Source: Dallia pectoralis
Lineage: Eukaryota; Chordata; Actinopteri; Esociformes; Umbridae
Assembly (NCBI GenBank): GCA_029465975.1
Contig: CM055753.1
Span: forward strand, 8,214,821-8,278,820
Direction: 5' to 3'
DNA length: 64,000 nt
Of the stretch, positions 46,575 through 57,853 are shown one piece after another (position 1 is the first letter of the stretch; each line of letters begins with the position of its first letter). The position numbers were made by a program, and so were the translations under genes. The notes beneath the pieces are model-generated. The model saw only the letters and a program-made list of their open reading frames with translations, searched no databases and had not been told where the DNA came from.

Positions 46575-49500
46575 GCCCTTCGTTCAGATTGAATATCACA
46601 TCCAGACAATTCTATGTACCTGTTACACTGTCTGTGAATGGGAGGGAGCATTACCTTGAGGGTCTCGTGGATTCCGGAGCAGCGGGTAATTTTATTGACT
46701 ACGCGCTGGCCCGTAAAATAGGGCTCAGGACTGTTCCAGTAGAACCGCCGTTACGCATACACGCTCTAGACGGTCAACCTTTGGGAACAGGGTATGTTAC
46801 TCACCAAACTACTCCTATTAGTATGAAGGTAGGAGCAGCGCATTCGGAGGACATTAACCTGCTTATAGTCTATACCCCGCAAGAATCTCTGGTATTAGGG
46901 CACCCTTGGCTTTGTGATCATAATCCGGTGATTTCTTGGAGAGATGGGGAGATTGTGTCGTGGAGTGACATTTGCCAGAAAAGATGTCTGAGTCTTCCTT
47001 GCAGAGCCACCTCTGTAGAAGAGGCAGTAACCACTTCTTGTCCCTCTCTTCCTTCTGAATATGTCGAGTACACTCAGGTCTTCTCCAAAAAGAGGGCTTC
47101 CATACTGCCTCCACATCGGTCGTGGGATTGTGCCATAAACTTATTGTCTGGGGCCATACCTCCGAGGGGACGCATCTATCCGTTATCTCTCCCGGAGAAG
47201 GAAGCTATGAACCAATACATTGACGAAGCTCTGAGCCAGGGAGCTATTCGACCCTCTACGTCTCCGGCCGCCTCCAGCTTCTTTTTGTAAAGAAAAAGGA
47301 TGGAGGGCTACGACCGTGTATCGACTACCGTAAGCTGAATGACATTACCGTCAAGTACAGGTACCCTTTACCGTTAATTCCAGCCACTCTCGAAGAGGTG
47401 GGCCAAGCTACGATATATACCAAGTTAGATCTACGAAGTGCTTACAATCTGGTGAGGATTCGAGAGGGGGACGAGTGGAAGACGGCTTTCATTACGCACC
47501 GAGGGCATTATGAGTATTGCGTGATGCCGTTTGGTCTGACTAACGCTCCTGCCGTGTTTCAGGCATTCATGAATGACATATTTCGGGATATGCTCGACCG
47601 GTTTGTGAATGTCTACATCGATGACATCCTAATCTACTCCAACTCCGTTTCAGACCATGTATCTCATGTGCGGCAGGTGCTGCGTCGACTACAGGAACAC
47701 TGCCTGTTCGTCAAGTTGGAGAAAAGCGAATTCCATGTCACCACAATCTCCTTTCTGGGGGCCATTCTAACGCCAGGAGGAGTTAAACTGGACGAGAATA
47801 AGGTGATAGCCGTGAGTAAGTGGCCACTGCCAAAGACGGTTAAGGAATTACAAGGCTTCCTGGGATTCGCAAATTATTATCGCCGTTTTATCAGAAATTT
47901 CAGCACCACGGCAAGTCCTTTATCGGCCATGACCAGTCAGAAGAGGCGGGCACTAGTGTGGTCCGACGCTGCACGAGGGGCGTTTGAGGAGCTTAAGAAC
48001 CGCTTTACCACGGTGCCCATCCTGTGTCAACCCGACGCTACGCTGCCCTTTACGGTGGAGGTGGACGCCTCCGGGGTCGGGGTAGGAGCGGTGCTGTCCC
48101 AACGTCAGGGTACGCCACCGAAGCTGCGCCCGTGTGCCTTCTTCTCGAAGAAATTAAACGCTGCGGAGAGGAATTACGACGTGGGAAATCGGGAGTTGTT
48201 GGCCATCAAGCTAGCACTGGAGGAGTGGAGACATTGGCTGGAGGGGGCAGCTCATCCTTTTGAGGTACTAACAGACCATCGGAATTTAGAGTACCTTCAA
48301 CAGGCCAAGAGGTTGACCGCTCGTCAAGCCCGCTGGTCCTTGTTCTTCAACCGGTTCCGTTTCACGGTCTCATATCTACCTGGGTCGAAGAACGTCAAGG
48401 CGGACTCTCTGTCTCGGCAGTTTGAACATACCGTGGAGTCCGGGGTTCCCGACACCATCCTACCTGCTACCTGTCGAGTTGGACCGGTACGATGGGTCAT
48501 CGAGGACACCATCCTGGAGGCTTTACAGGCGGAACCTGGACCACCCGAGACACCTGAGGGGAGGACGTTTGTTCCCGCGGCAGTGCGCTCACAGCTACTA
48601 GAATGGTCCCACACCTCTTTAGGATCTGGACACCCGGGATTACACGGATGGTGCAACTTCTGGGACGGAAGTACTGGTGGTCGTCGCTGGCGGAGGATAT
48701 TCGTGATTATGTGCTGTCGTGTCCCATCTGTGCGCAGTCTAAGACCCCGCGACAACTTCCGGAGGGTAAGCTGATGCCTTTGCGCACACCCGCCCGCCCT
48801 TGGTCACATATTGCCATGGACTTTGTAACGGATTTGCCGGTGTCGGAGGGGTATACGGTAATCTTGGTGGTGGTAGATCGTTTTTCTAAAATGTGTCGCC
48901 TCATTCCGTTACACAAGCTCCCTAACGCCACCCAAATGGCAGAGGTGGTATTCCTCCAAGTTTTCAGACAGTTCGGGCTCCCGGAGGATATTGTGTCGGA
49001 TCGGGGTCCCCAGTTTATTTCCCGGGTTTGGAAAGCCTTTTGTGACCGTCTAGGGGTCTCCATCAGCCTCTCTTCGGGATATCATCCGCAGTCCAATGGT
49101 CAGACGGAGAGATTAAATCAGGAGATCGGGAGGTATCTAAGGCAACAATGCGCACGACAACCCCAGGAGTGGAGCCGATATTTACCGTGGGTAGAATACG
49201 CACAGAACTCTCTCATGCACTCCTCTCTCCGATTAACACCTTTTCAGTGCGTCTTTGGGTACCAGCCTCCCCTGTTTCCGTGGTACACCGAACCTGGGAT
49301 GGTGCCGTCGGTGGATGAGTGGTATCGACAGAGTGCTAAGGTCTGGGAAACAGCGCATCGCCATCTACAACAGGCGTCTCATCACCAGAAGGAGTTCGCC
49401 GATAGGAGAAGACGACCTACTCCTACGTATCACCCTGGACAACGCGTGTGGTTGTCAACCCGGGATTTGAGACTACGTCAAAGTTGCCGGAAGCTTACAC

Positions 49501-50031
49501 CCAGGTACATTGGCCCTTTTAAGATCATACGCCGTATAAATCCTGTTACTTATCGTCTACAGCTACCCCGGTACTACCGGATCGCTTCTTCGTTCCACGT
49601 ATCCCTCCTCAAGCCGGTCCACTACAGCCCGATGCATCCGGCCGTGGATCTGCAGCCGGTTCCACCCCGCTGGAGGCGAGGGGGACCCAGTATACCGAGT
49701 AAAGGACCTGCTGGACTCCCGTAGGAGAGGAGGGGGTATACAATATCTGGTGGATTGGGAGGGTTTCGGACCGGAGGAGAGGTCATGGATACCTGCACGA
49801 GACGTTCTAGATCCGGCCCTGAAGACGGCTTTCCATTCTGCTCGTCCCGAGCGTCCTGCACCTCGGCCTCGAGGGAGACCACCAGGTCGGCACTCTAGGG
49901 CGTCAGGAGCCGCCCGTGGGGAGGGGGATACTGTCAGAACCAGAAGTCTGCGCTCCTCTATGGGACAGGGGACACGCCCCCCGCAGGCGAATAGAGGAGA
50001 TCAGGCCAGATCTAATTCACCTGTGTTTTAA
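46575..50031 (+). pseudogene. Chromovirus pol: protease, RT, RNase H, integrase, chromodomain (frame-broken)
   Basis: Order: aspartic protease (DSGA at 46670), reverse transcriptase (YIDD at 47614), RNase H (VDASGVGVGAVLSQ, LTDHRNLEYL), integrase (HX-H and CPICAQ zinc site; Asp in MDFVTDLP, Asp in SDRGPQF, Glu in NGQTERLNQE) and a chromodomain (YLVDWEGFGPEERSWIPA, about 49684-49840). Frame changes occur near 47285, 48640 and 49682, each in or near a short homopolymer. The last frame runs about 100 bases into the 3' LTR before its stop. All catalytic motifs are present, so the breaks are the only visible defect. Confidence 0.85.
49913..49931 (+). other. Polypurine tract before the 3' LTR of the chromovirus
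   Basis: The purine-rich GTGGGGAGGGGGATAC immediately precedes TGTCAG and is the expected plus-strand priming site. Confidence 0.6.
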
Positions 50032-50221
50032 GCGCACCTGGCTCTCATCAAGGGTGGGTTTAAATAGTCCACTGGGATTCGAGGCTGGCGCGAGGTATTG
50101 TTCGTTTGACGACTTTCTGAGCGCTATTAGAGACTTTTCCTGTTTGCTATTTCTTGTGTACCAGTCCGTTCTTGCCTGTCCGTTTTTGACTCCGATTTCT
50201 GCCTAATCCCTGTATTCTGCC
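49932..50221 (+). repeat. 3' LTR of the chromovirus, first part
   Basis: Matches 45224-45513 and stops where the nested element begins. Together with 55052-55248 it rebuilds exactly 487 bases, the length of the 5' LTR. Confidence 0.93.
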
Positions 50222-50404
50222 TGTTATATATTAGGGTATACTTTATACCTTCCTACTTGCCGTAGTTCGGAGTATGGCATGCTGGGTAAAAAGGAATGTT
50301 CTTGGTGTGGAAATTAAACGGTTCGATACAGTTGTCTTCTGTCTCGTGATTAATATGAATACTATAGTTATAAGGTGTGGTTCGTAAAACCACCGAACAT
50401 AACA
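50222..50404 (+). repeat. 5' LTR of the nested gypsy element
   Basis: 183 bases, TG...CA. By eye it is identical to 54864-55046. It is followed after two bases by a primer-binding-like TGGCGACGAGGACG (50407-50420) whose tRNA I cannot name. Confidence 0.92.
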
Positions 50405-50574
50405 ATTGGCGACGAGGACGTCTGAACCTACGTTAACTACTCTGTCCGGAAGAAGTCGGGTTTAATTACAAATTTTAACCAGTTTGTTTTGTTGGAGAGT
50501 TACGGTTAGGCTAATGCTAGAGCAGAGTAAAGCTAGCAGGTGCAAGTCACGTTGAGCGCGAGATCAGGAGTCGA

Positions 50575-51633
50575 ATGCTGAGCGAGGATCCGAGACAGAC
50601 GTCGGAACAGGACGACTACGTCAGTGAAACGGAGGAAAACGCTACAGCACGTCCAAGACTGAAGTCAATTAATAGGAAAATGTCAGGACTGGTGGGAAAT
50701 ATCGGACATTATGATGAAAATATTGAGCAGTGGAGCTCATATACAGAAAGGTTTGGTTATTTTGTTCTTGCAAATGGTATTGAGGATGAGAAGATTGTAC
50801 CTACCTTTTTGACTGTAATTGGACCGAAGACGTTTGATTTATTGCGTAGCCTGGTACATCCAGAGAGTCCGGGTAATATGACATTTGAGGTCATAGTGGA
50901 CATACTAAAAGGACACTTTTCCCCAAAACCATTAGTTATTGCTGAAAGGTTTAGATTTCACAGAAGAAATCAGGAAGAGGGGGAATCAGTTGCAACATTT
51001 GTTGCTGTTTTGAAGAAATTATCAGAGCACTGTGAGTTTAATGAGGTGTTACAGGACACCATTAGAGATCGACTAGTTTGTGGGTTACGTAGTGAGGCTA
51101 TACAAAAGAGATTGTTAACTGAAAGTAAGCTCACATTAACAAAGGCAATGGAAATTAGTATATCCATGGAACTAGCGGCTAAAGAGGCTCAACAGTTGAG
51201 TTTCGCAGGGAAGCTACACAAAGAGACAACTGATATCCAGAGACAAGGAAATCAGAATACATGCTTTCGCTGTGGCAAAATGGGACATCAGGCAGCTACC
51301 TGTTGGTGTAAAGAAATGGATTGCAGAGCATGTGGTAAAAAGGGCCACATCGAACGGGCCTGCAGAAATAAAAAGAGCTCAGAGAAACTGTCAAAGACGG
51401 TAAAGCAGAAAGATACCTCGCAGAAAAAGAAATACGTGTATGCTGTTGAACAGGAGAGCACAGAAGTAAGTGACTCATCAGAGGAGGAAGTCATATTGAA
51501 AATACTGACAGTTGCAGGTGGAACACAGGGTTACTATGTCTCTCCTCTACTCGAGGGACAGCCGGTCCGTATGGAGATCGATACAGGGGCAGCTGTTTCC
51601 ATTGTGTCCGAATCAATCTACAAAAGACATTGA
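50575..51633 (+). CDS. Nested gypsy Gag-protease reading frame
   Basis: 352 residues, start MLSEDPRQTSEQDD. It contains a Gag core (IEQWSSYTERFGYFVLANGI), two CCHC knuckles (51262-51303 and 51322-51363; CFRCGKMGHQAATC and CRACGKKGHIERAC) and the protease active site DTGA at 51580. The frame ends at TGA just after IYKRH, and the protease continues one frame back. So the stop reflects a one-base deletion or frameshift rather than the true protein end. Confidence 0.85.
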   Translation: MLSEDPRQTSEQDDYVSETEENATARPRLKSINRKMSGLVGNIGHYDENIEQWSSYTERFGYFVLANGIEDEKIVPTFLTVIGPKTFDLLRSLVHPESPGNMTFEVIVDILKGHFSPKPLVIAERFRFHRRNQEEGESVATFVAVLKKLSEHCEFNEVLQDTIRDRLVCGLRSEAIQKRLLTESKLTLTKAMEISISMELAAKEAQQLSFAGKLHKETTDIQRQGNQNTCFRCGKMGHQAATCWCKEMDCRACGKKGHIERACRNKKSSEKLSKTVKQKDTSQKKKYVYAVEQESTEVSDSSEEEVILKILTVAGGTQGYYVSPLLEGQPVRMEIDTGAAVSIVSESIYKRH

Positions 51634-53468
51634 AACACCTCACACTTAAGCCAGGACACATTGTACTAAAGACTTATACAGGTGAATCCGTTGCAGTGAG
51701 AGGCATCACCACAGTGACAGTACAGTTAAATGGACAGACCGAAAAGCTTCCACTTTATGTGGTGAAAGGAAACTACCCATCGTTGCTAGGACGTTCGTGG
51801 CTGGAGAAAATCAACATCGACTGGCCATCAGTGCGCACAATGAAACATGGAGATACAGGCCTGCCTGCCCTGTTGGAGAAGCATGGAGAGGTGTTTAATG
51901 GTGAGCTGGGGAGCATGAAAAACATTACAGTAAAACTGAACATCAAACCAGACAGTAAGCCCAAGCTCATGAAAGCAAGACCGGTACCATATGCTATCAG
52001 ACCAAAGGTGGAGGCTGACTTGGATGCCCTAGTCAACAATAAGGTACTGGAGCCAGTTACCGTAAGTGAATGGGCGACACCCATTGTTCCGGTCCTTAAG
52101 AAGGATGGAGGAATCCGGATATGTGGAGATTTTAAGGTGACACTAAATCCAGTGTTATTAGTTGAACAGTACCCGCTACCACACATTGAGGATCTTTTTG
52201 CAAGTTTAGCCGGGGGCCAAAAGTTTAGCAAAATTGACCTCTGTCAAGCCTACTTACAGATGCATGTGGACGAAAAGTCAAAGGAGCTACTGACCATTGT
52301 GACACACAAAGGGCTTTTAGGTACTGCCGTCTACCATTTGGGATTACAAGTGCACCAGCGTTATTCCAACGAGCGATGGACCAAATCTTGAGTGGAGTGC
52401 CAGGGTTCTATGCTATCTGGATGACATACTGGTTACAGGGAAAGACGAAGAAGAACATCTCCGGAACCTGGATGCAACCTTACAGAGGTTGAGAGACTAT
52501 GGACTGCGGGTTCGTAAAGACAAATGTGCATTTTTCCAATCATCGATCGAATATCTGGGCCATGTAATCGATGCTCAAGGCCTTCACAAGGCTCCATCCA
52601 AGGTCAAAGCTATCTTGGATGCTCCAGTTCCACAGAACGTGAGCCAACTACGTTCTTTCCTGGGGTTGCTAAATTACTACGGCCGTTTCGTTCCGAGTTT
52701 AGCAACCAAGCTGAAACCGTTACATCAATTGCTGTGTCGGGGCAAAACATGGAAATGGACGGAACAATGCGATGAAGCACTGGTGAAAACAAAGGAAGCA
52801 CTCCTGAAATCAGAAGCACTGACACACTTTGATCCAGCATTGCCCATTCAACTTGCTTGTGATGCTAGCCCTTATGGTGTGGGAGCAGTAGTGTCACACA
52901 TCATGCCTAACGGGAGGAAAAACCAATTGCTTTCGCATCAAGGACATTAAACAAAGCGGAATGTAACTATGCGCAGATAGAGCGAGAAGCACTAAGCATA
53001 GTTTTTGGAGTACGGAAGTTTCACCAGTACTTGTACGGCAGGAAGTTCACCCTTCTCACAGATCATCGACCACTGACAAGCATTTTCGGTCCGTATACTG
53101 GAATTCCGTCGCTGGCTGCAAGCAGAATGCAAAGGTGGGCTTTGTTATTGTCAGCACATACCTACGAAATCGAGTATCGAAAGTCTGAACAACATTGCAA
53201 CGCAGATGGACTTTCCAGGTTACCACTACCGGTGACCAAGCCAGAGTCGCGTGAAGTGGACATCTTTTACTTTAGACAAGTGGAAAATGCCCCAGTCACT
53301 ACAAAACAAGTGCGTAGAGCGACAAGACACGACTCAGTGCTGTCAGAAGTGATGGACATTATCGTCAAGGGTAAAAGTGCAGGAGATGCGCCAGATCTGA
53401 AACATTACCTTTCAAAGAGAACCGAGTTGTCAGTACAGTCCGGTTGTCTGCTGTGGGGAGGAGAGTAA
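51630..53468 (+). pseudogene. Nested gypsy reverse transcriptase and RNase H, frame-broken
   Basis: Protease end and RT thumb/finger at 51630-52391 (ATPIVPVLKKDGGIRICGDF, FSKIDLCQAYLQM), YLDD at 52414-52425, RT connection and RNase H at 52489-52950 and 53031-53468 (LTDHRPLTSIFG). Frame changes occur near 51620, 52320, 52405, 52920 and 53460. All five look like loss of one base, most clearly in T, G, A and G homopolymers. Motifs on either side remain well conserved. Confidence 0.8.
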
Positions 53469-53493
53469 TAATTCCCCCGCACTGAGGAAACCA

Positions 53494-54666
53494 GTGTTGC
53501 AGCAACTACACTCAGGCCACTGTGGAATGGTTCGCATGAAGGAAATGGCTAGGAGTTACTTCTGGTGGCCTGGGTTGGATGGACACATCGAGGAAAAAGC
53601 AAAAACATGTGTCTCATGTCAGAAGGTTAGGAACATACCGCAACTTGCACCTCTTCATCCCTGGGATTGGCCAGAGGAGGCGTGGCATCGCATACATGTC
53701 GATTTTGCAGGCCCTTTTGAAGACAGAATGTTCCTTGTGATGGTGGATGCTCATAGCAAGTGGCCAGAAGTAGCCATCATGAAGTCTACTACGGCAGGGA
53801 AGACCATTGAGAAACTAGGAGAGGTGTTCAGTCGGTTCGGATCACCGCTTCAACTTGTGAGTGACAATGGGCCACAGCTAGTGTCTCAAGAAATGACCAC
53901 GTTCCTACAGGTAAATGGAGTACAGCACATCAGGTCAGCCCCCTACCACCCATCTACCAACGGGTTGGCGGAGAGATTTGTACAGACCATGAAACACGCT
54001 TTGAAGGCATCCCAAGGTCAAGGGACGCTCCACCAACGCTTACACAGTTTTCTGTTATCCTACAGAAATACACCACATGCAACCACCAAGGCTTCACCTG
54101 CATCACTTCTTATGAAAAGAGAACTACGCACAAGTTTTGACTTACTCAGACCTCCGACCACGAAGGAGATTGTACAACGTCAACAGGAGAGACAAGTCGA
54201 GCGACGGGGATTCAAGGCGAAAGATAGGGAGTTTAACCCGGGCGAGACTGTCTTGGCTAGAAACTACCTAAACGGACCAAAGTGGGTTCCCGCCAAGGTC
54301 ATTGCTCAGTCCGGTCCGGTGTCCTATACAGTTCAGACTACGGAGGATACAATCTGGAAAAGGCATGCAGATCAGTTATTATCGAGTAAAGCGGCACCAA
54401 CAGAACCAACCATTGTGAGTGGGCAAGACCTGTTACTGGGGGAAAATCAGTCCGAGCACTCACCACCTCCTCGAGGCTCACAGGCACCTCCTCAGGACCC
54501 AGACGTGACCAACTCCAAACAAATGTGTGACGAGACATTGATGCAGACAACTCAACTTCCAACACCAGAATCAACAGCAGAACACAAGAATGGTGTTAAT
54601 GAAAACCAAGTTGAATCCCGCTATCCTACCAGAGAAAGGAGGGCTCCTATGCGGATGAACTTGTAA
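53494..54666 (+). CDS. Nested gypsy integrase reading frame
   Basis: 390 residues in one frame: zinc-binding HSGHCG and CVSCQK, catalytic Asp in HVDFAGPF, Asp in SDNGPQL, Glu in NGLAERF, then a basic C-terminal tail ending RAPMRMNL. There is no chromodomain. The true N-terminus belongs to the preceding pol frame, from which a one-base break near 53460 separates it. Confidence 0.88.
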   Translation: MLQQLHSGHCGMVRMKEMARSYFWWPGLDGHIEEKAKTCVSCQKVRNIPQLAPLHPWDWPEEAWHRIHVDFAGPFEDRMFLVMVDAHSKWPEVAIMKSTTAGKTIEKLGEVFSRFGSPLQLVSDNGPQLVSQEMTTFLQVNGVQHIRSAPYHPSTNGLAERFVQTMKHALKASQGQGTLHQRLHSFLLSYRNTPHATTKASPASLLMKRELRTSFDLLRPPTTKEIVQRQQERQVERRGFKAKDREFNPGETVLARNYLNGPKWVPAKVIAQSGPVSYTVQTTEDTIWKRHADQLLSSKAAPTEPTIVSGQDLLLGENQSEHSPPPRGSQAPPQDPDVTNSKQMCDETLMQTTQLPTPESTAEHKNGVNENQVESRYPTRERRAPMRMNL

Positions 54667-54711
54667 GGACAATAATCTTTCATGTAGGGAAATTAAGATT
54701 CATCAGAGGTA

Positions 54712-54748
<37 letters not shown>

Positions 54749-54849
54749 TAATAATCAGTATTATTTTTGAAACAAAAGATCCATTTTCAAGGTTGGACAT
54801 TTTGAATGTTGATTTGTGTTTGTTGGTTATTGGAGGGAACATTGCATTT

Positions 54850-54863
54850 AAGGGGGGAGGAGA
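54850..54863 (+). other. Polypurine tract of the nested gypsy element
   Basis: AAGGGGGGAGGAGA lies directly before the 3' LTR, the expected plus-strand primer. Confidence 0.7.
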
Positions 54864-55046
54864 TGTTATATATTAGGGTATACTTTATACCTTCCTACTT
54901 GCCGTAGTTCGGAGTATGGCATGCTGGGTAAAAAGGAATGTTCTTGGTGTGGAAATTAAACGGTTCGATACAGTTGTCTTCTGTCTCGTGATTAATATGA
55001 ATACTATAGTTATAAGGTGTGGTTCGTAAAACCACCGAACATAACA
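54864..55046 (+). repeat. 3' LTR of the nested gypsy element
   Basis: 183 bases, no difference from the 5' LTR seen. Followed by the target duplication CTGCC. Confidence 0.92.
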
Positions 55047-55051
55047 CTGCC

Positions 55052-55248
55052 TACCAGTGACCCGACTACCTGCCTGCCCACGTTTCCTGTCTACGCCCGT
55101 CCCTCCGGTACTGTGTACGGACTCTGCCTGCCTGAAAACGACCCCTGCCCGCACGACCATTCTCTTGCCTGTTGCTATTTGTTGCATTAAATCTACATCG
55201 CGCAGTCGCGACTGGAAACATCTCTCTGTCTCTGGGGCGTTCATTACA
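55052..55248 (+). repeat. 3' LTR of the chromovirus, second part
   Basis: Continues the split 3' LTR from TACCAGTGACCC to TTCATTACA, followed by GTAGG, the outer target duplication. Confidence 0.92.
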
Positions 55249-55986
55249 GTAGGGCCTATATCCTAATTCTAAAGCCTATTTTTCATGCATTCTTGCAAGA
55301 ATAGACTCTATCAGGATGAGAAACCATGTCCTGTGGTTTATGCAATATTTATATTCTTCCTTTTAAGTAATAGAGTAGGCCTAAGATAACTAATAAAAGG
55401 GGAAAACCCGCAAACTAAACAATATTGATTACTTCACACTGAGCTAAATCATTCGAAAGACGTATTAAAATCCCTTGCTCAGTGGGTCATAACGAAGATA
55501 TTTTAATAGTACCAACAATACATCTTACATTGGACATTAAAAACCTTTAATTATCCATGACACAATTATGCAACAATCCAAAAATCGCCTATATATGTGG
55601 TCTAACATTTCTTGTAGGCTTTTTTAATGCAACAAATGTCAATTATGCATGTAGGGCCTATATCCTAATTCTAAAGCCCAATTAATATGATAGATACATA
55701 TAATTATTGGAATGCGGGTATTGTACCTTTAAGACACTTTGAGCACAGGGTTGTTTCTCTAAACAATGTGTTGACCTTAACCAACGTGTCTATCCAATAC
55801 CCACCAAAACCTAGCTCAATGTATAACGCCTAATGAGACATGTACAAACATACCTCGATTTAAAGAACAACGTATAAAATAAATAAAAAACGAAAGGTCC
55901 CTCTTTTTTCTGATTTGTTCCATTTAATCTTCCATTCCATTTAACAGTTCCATTTAACATAGGCTCCTCTGTACAGCCAGGACGAG

Positions 55987-56591
55987 TGTAACGAATTGCC
56001 TCTGTCCCTCTTCATGCCAGGGTTGACACTCCCCCTGCCAGCTAGGAGCGGGAACTCATCAAGGACTATGTCTTTCACCTGTGTTTGTTCTCACCTGTTT
56101 TGTGTTTAGTTCGTTAGTGTCTGCATATAGTTTGGTCTGAGTCAGTTTGTCAGTGTCGGTCATTGTTTCAGGTAGACTACGTTGGGTTCTGGTTCTATGT
56201 CGGTGTGGCATGTCTGTGTTTCATGTCGGTATGCATGTTACTTTATTATTTGGAAGATGTATTTCCTTATTCGTTCTTGTGTTTAGTTCAGGGGTTTGGT
56301 TGGTATACGTTGGATGGTTCTGTGGTTGATGTCTGTCTCCTTGTCAGGGTTTGATGTACTCTGTTGGGGGGGTTTTCTGTATTATGCTGGGTTTGGGTGC
56401 TTTTGAGTTACGTTACGTGTCATGTAGGGTTTGCTGTTTCCCGTTTAAGAGAAGTCTGATCCTTGGTTGTGGTTTGTGTTTCAGTCCTTTATGTTCAGCG
56501 CCTGTCTTGCCTGAATAATTCAAGACTTCAAATTGGAAGGATTCTCTGCGCCTGTGTCTATCCTGTCATCTGCCAAGGGCAGATCCTGACA
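55987..56591. mobile_element. Solo LTR, 605 bp
   Basis: Begins TGTAACGAATTGCC, ends CAGATCCTGACA, and is flanked by ACGAG on both sides (55982-55986 and 56592-56596). Units A and C read CAGGACGAGCAACAC at the same place, the empty site. No internal region remains, so this is the product of LTR-LTR recombination. Its terminal bases also read TGTCAG...TTACA on the minus strand, like the chromovirus LTR, but the body differs. Orientation is unsettled. Confidence 0.85.
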
Positions 56592-57853
56592 ACGAGCAAC
56601 ACTTCACAACATTCCAATGTTATAGTCCTGTGAATCTGCTAAGGAGTTATATAATCACCATGTAATAAAGAACGCATTATGAGACAATGGAAGAGATGAA
56701 CAGCTGAAAAGCATTGGAATGTAGGTAGGACCTTTGTGATTTTAATGGTTGAAAACACTGTGTTAAACCACCTAAATTAGAGAACAACAATTTACTTGAA
56801 CATGGATGTTCTCACTTTTTAAATAATAAATGGGCCATGGGGGGGAAACTTTAATCCATACATGCATTTATTTTACAAAGCATCTGATAAGGAAACTTAG
56901 CTTGATAAATGATCACCCCTTGAGTAGACTCTTCTATCAGGATGAGAAACCATGTCCTGTGATTTATGCAATATTTATATTCTTCCTTTTAAGTAATAGA
57001 GTAGGCCTAAGATAACTAATAAAAGGGTAAAACCCGCAAACTAAACAATATTGATTACTTCACACTGAGCTAAATCATTCGAAAGACGTATTAAAATCCC
57101 TTCAGTGGGCATAACGAAGATATTTTAATATAGTACCAACAATAGCATCTTACAATGGACCTTAAAAACTTTTTATCCAAACACATGTATGCAACCTTCC
57201 AACAATCGCCTATATATTCTAAATGTGGTCTAACATTTCTTGTAGGCTATTTTAATGCACCACGTCATATAGCTGGTTAATATGTATTAGCTAAAGGATA
57301 TATTCATACATTGCCTGTATGTGTATCGGAAAAATGCATCACGTCAAAAACAATTGCATGTGGGATTTAAAACGTTAATGTCCATTTTATATAGATCAGA
57401 CATCTTCTGTTGATTTAGGGAGGAAAGTAATTTTGGTTTTGAATGGACAATAACATGCATGCAATGGACGTTTTTAATTAACCTGCATAAACAAACTTAT
57501 AATGAAAAGGTAAACGCATGAACTAGTTCTGGAAAATGTCAATCTTAATAATATTTGCACGCAAACAATTTATCTTAAATGCTTTAATCCAGCGCGATTA
57601 TATTAACAATTAGGTCTTAGTACCTTACAAATAAATCAAATATGTTCACCTTGTTAAATCAGTGACCCGAATGAATGGCCTCCCTAACCCACCAGGCTAT
57701 ATGCCACCTCAGGTTTTGATAAAACAGAGATGTTGCATCCAGGACCGCACCCAAACGTTTCACACCTTCCAGTATGAAATGGTCATATAGTTAACAAGAC
57801 TTTAACACGTATAGGTCCCATTGTTCTACCAGGACATATAACTGCAGGTCTGG

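Larger units (their letters stand above)
50222..55046 (+). mobile_element. Ty3/gypsy element (Mag/K02A2.6-like) nested in the 3' LTR
   Basis: A 4,825-base element with 183-base LTRs (TGTTATATATT...CATAACA) that look identical to each other. Target duplication CTGCC lies at 50217-50221 and 55047-55051. It carries gag with two zinc knuckles, protease, RT/RNase H and integrase, without a chromodomain. The clade is inferred from two CCHC knuckles in gag and the style of integrase. Being inside another young element, it is the younger of the two. Confidence 0.92.
45224..55248 (+). mobile_element. Ty3/gypsy chromovirus (sushi-like), interrupted in its 3' LTR
   Basis: TGTCAG...TTACA LTRs (487 bases) flank gag and pol. 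The target duplication GTAGG occurs at 45219-45223 and 55249-55253, and units A and C show the empty site (ACATGTAGGGCC). The C-terminal chromodomain of the integrase places it among chromoviruses. The primer-binding region is complementary to the predicted transcript start, as in self-priming Tf1/sushi elements. A second element (50222-55046) splits the 3' LTR. The two LTRs differ at one seen position, implying recent insertion. Length without the nested element is about 5.2 kb. Confidence 0.93.
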
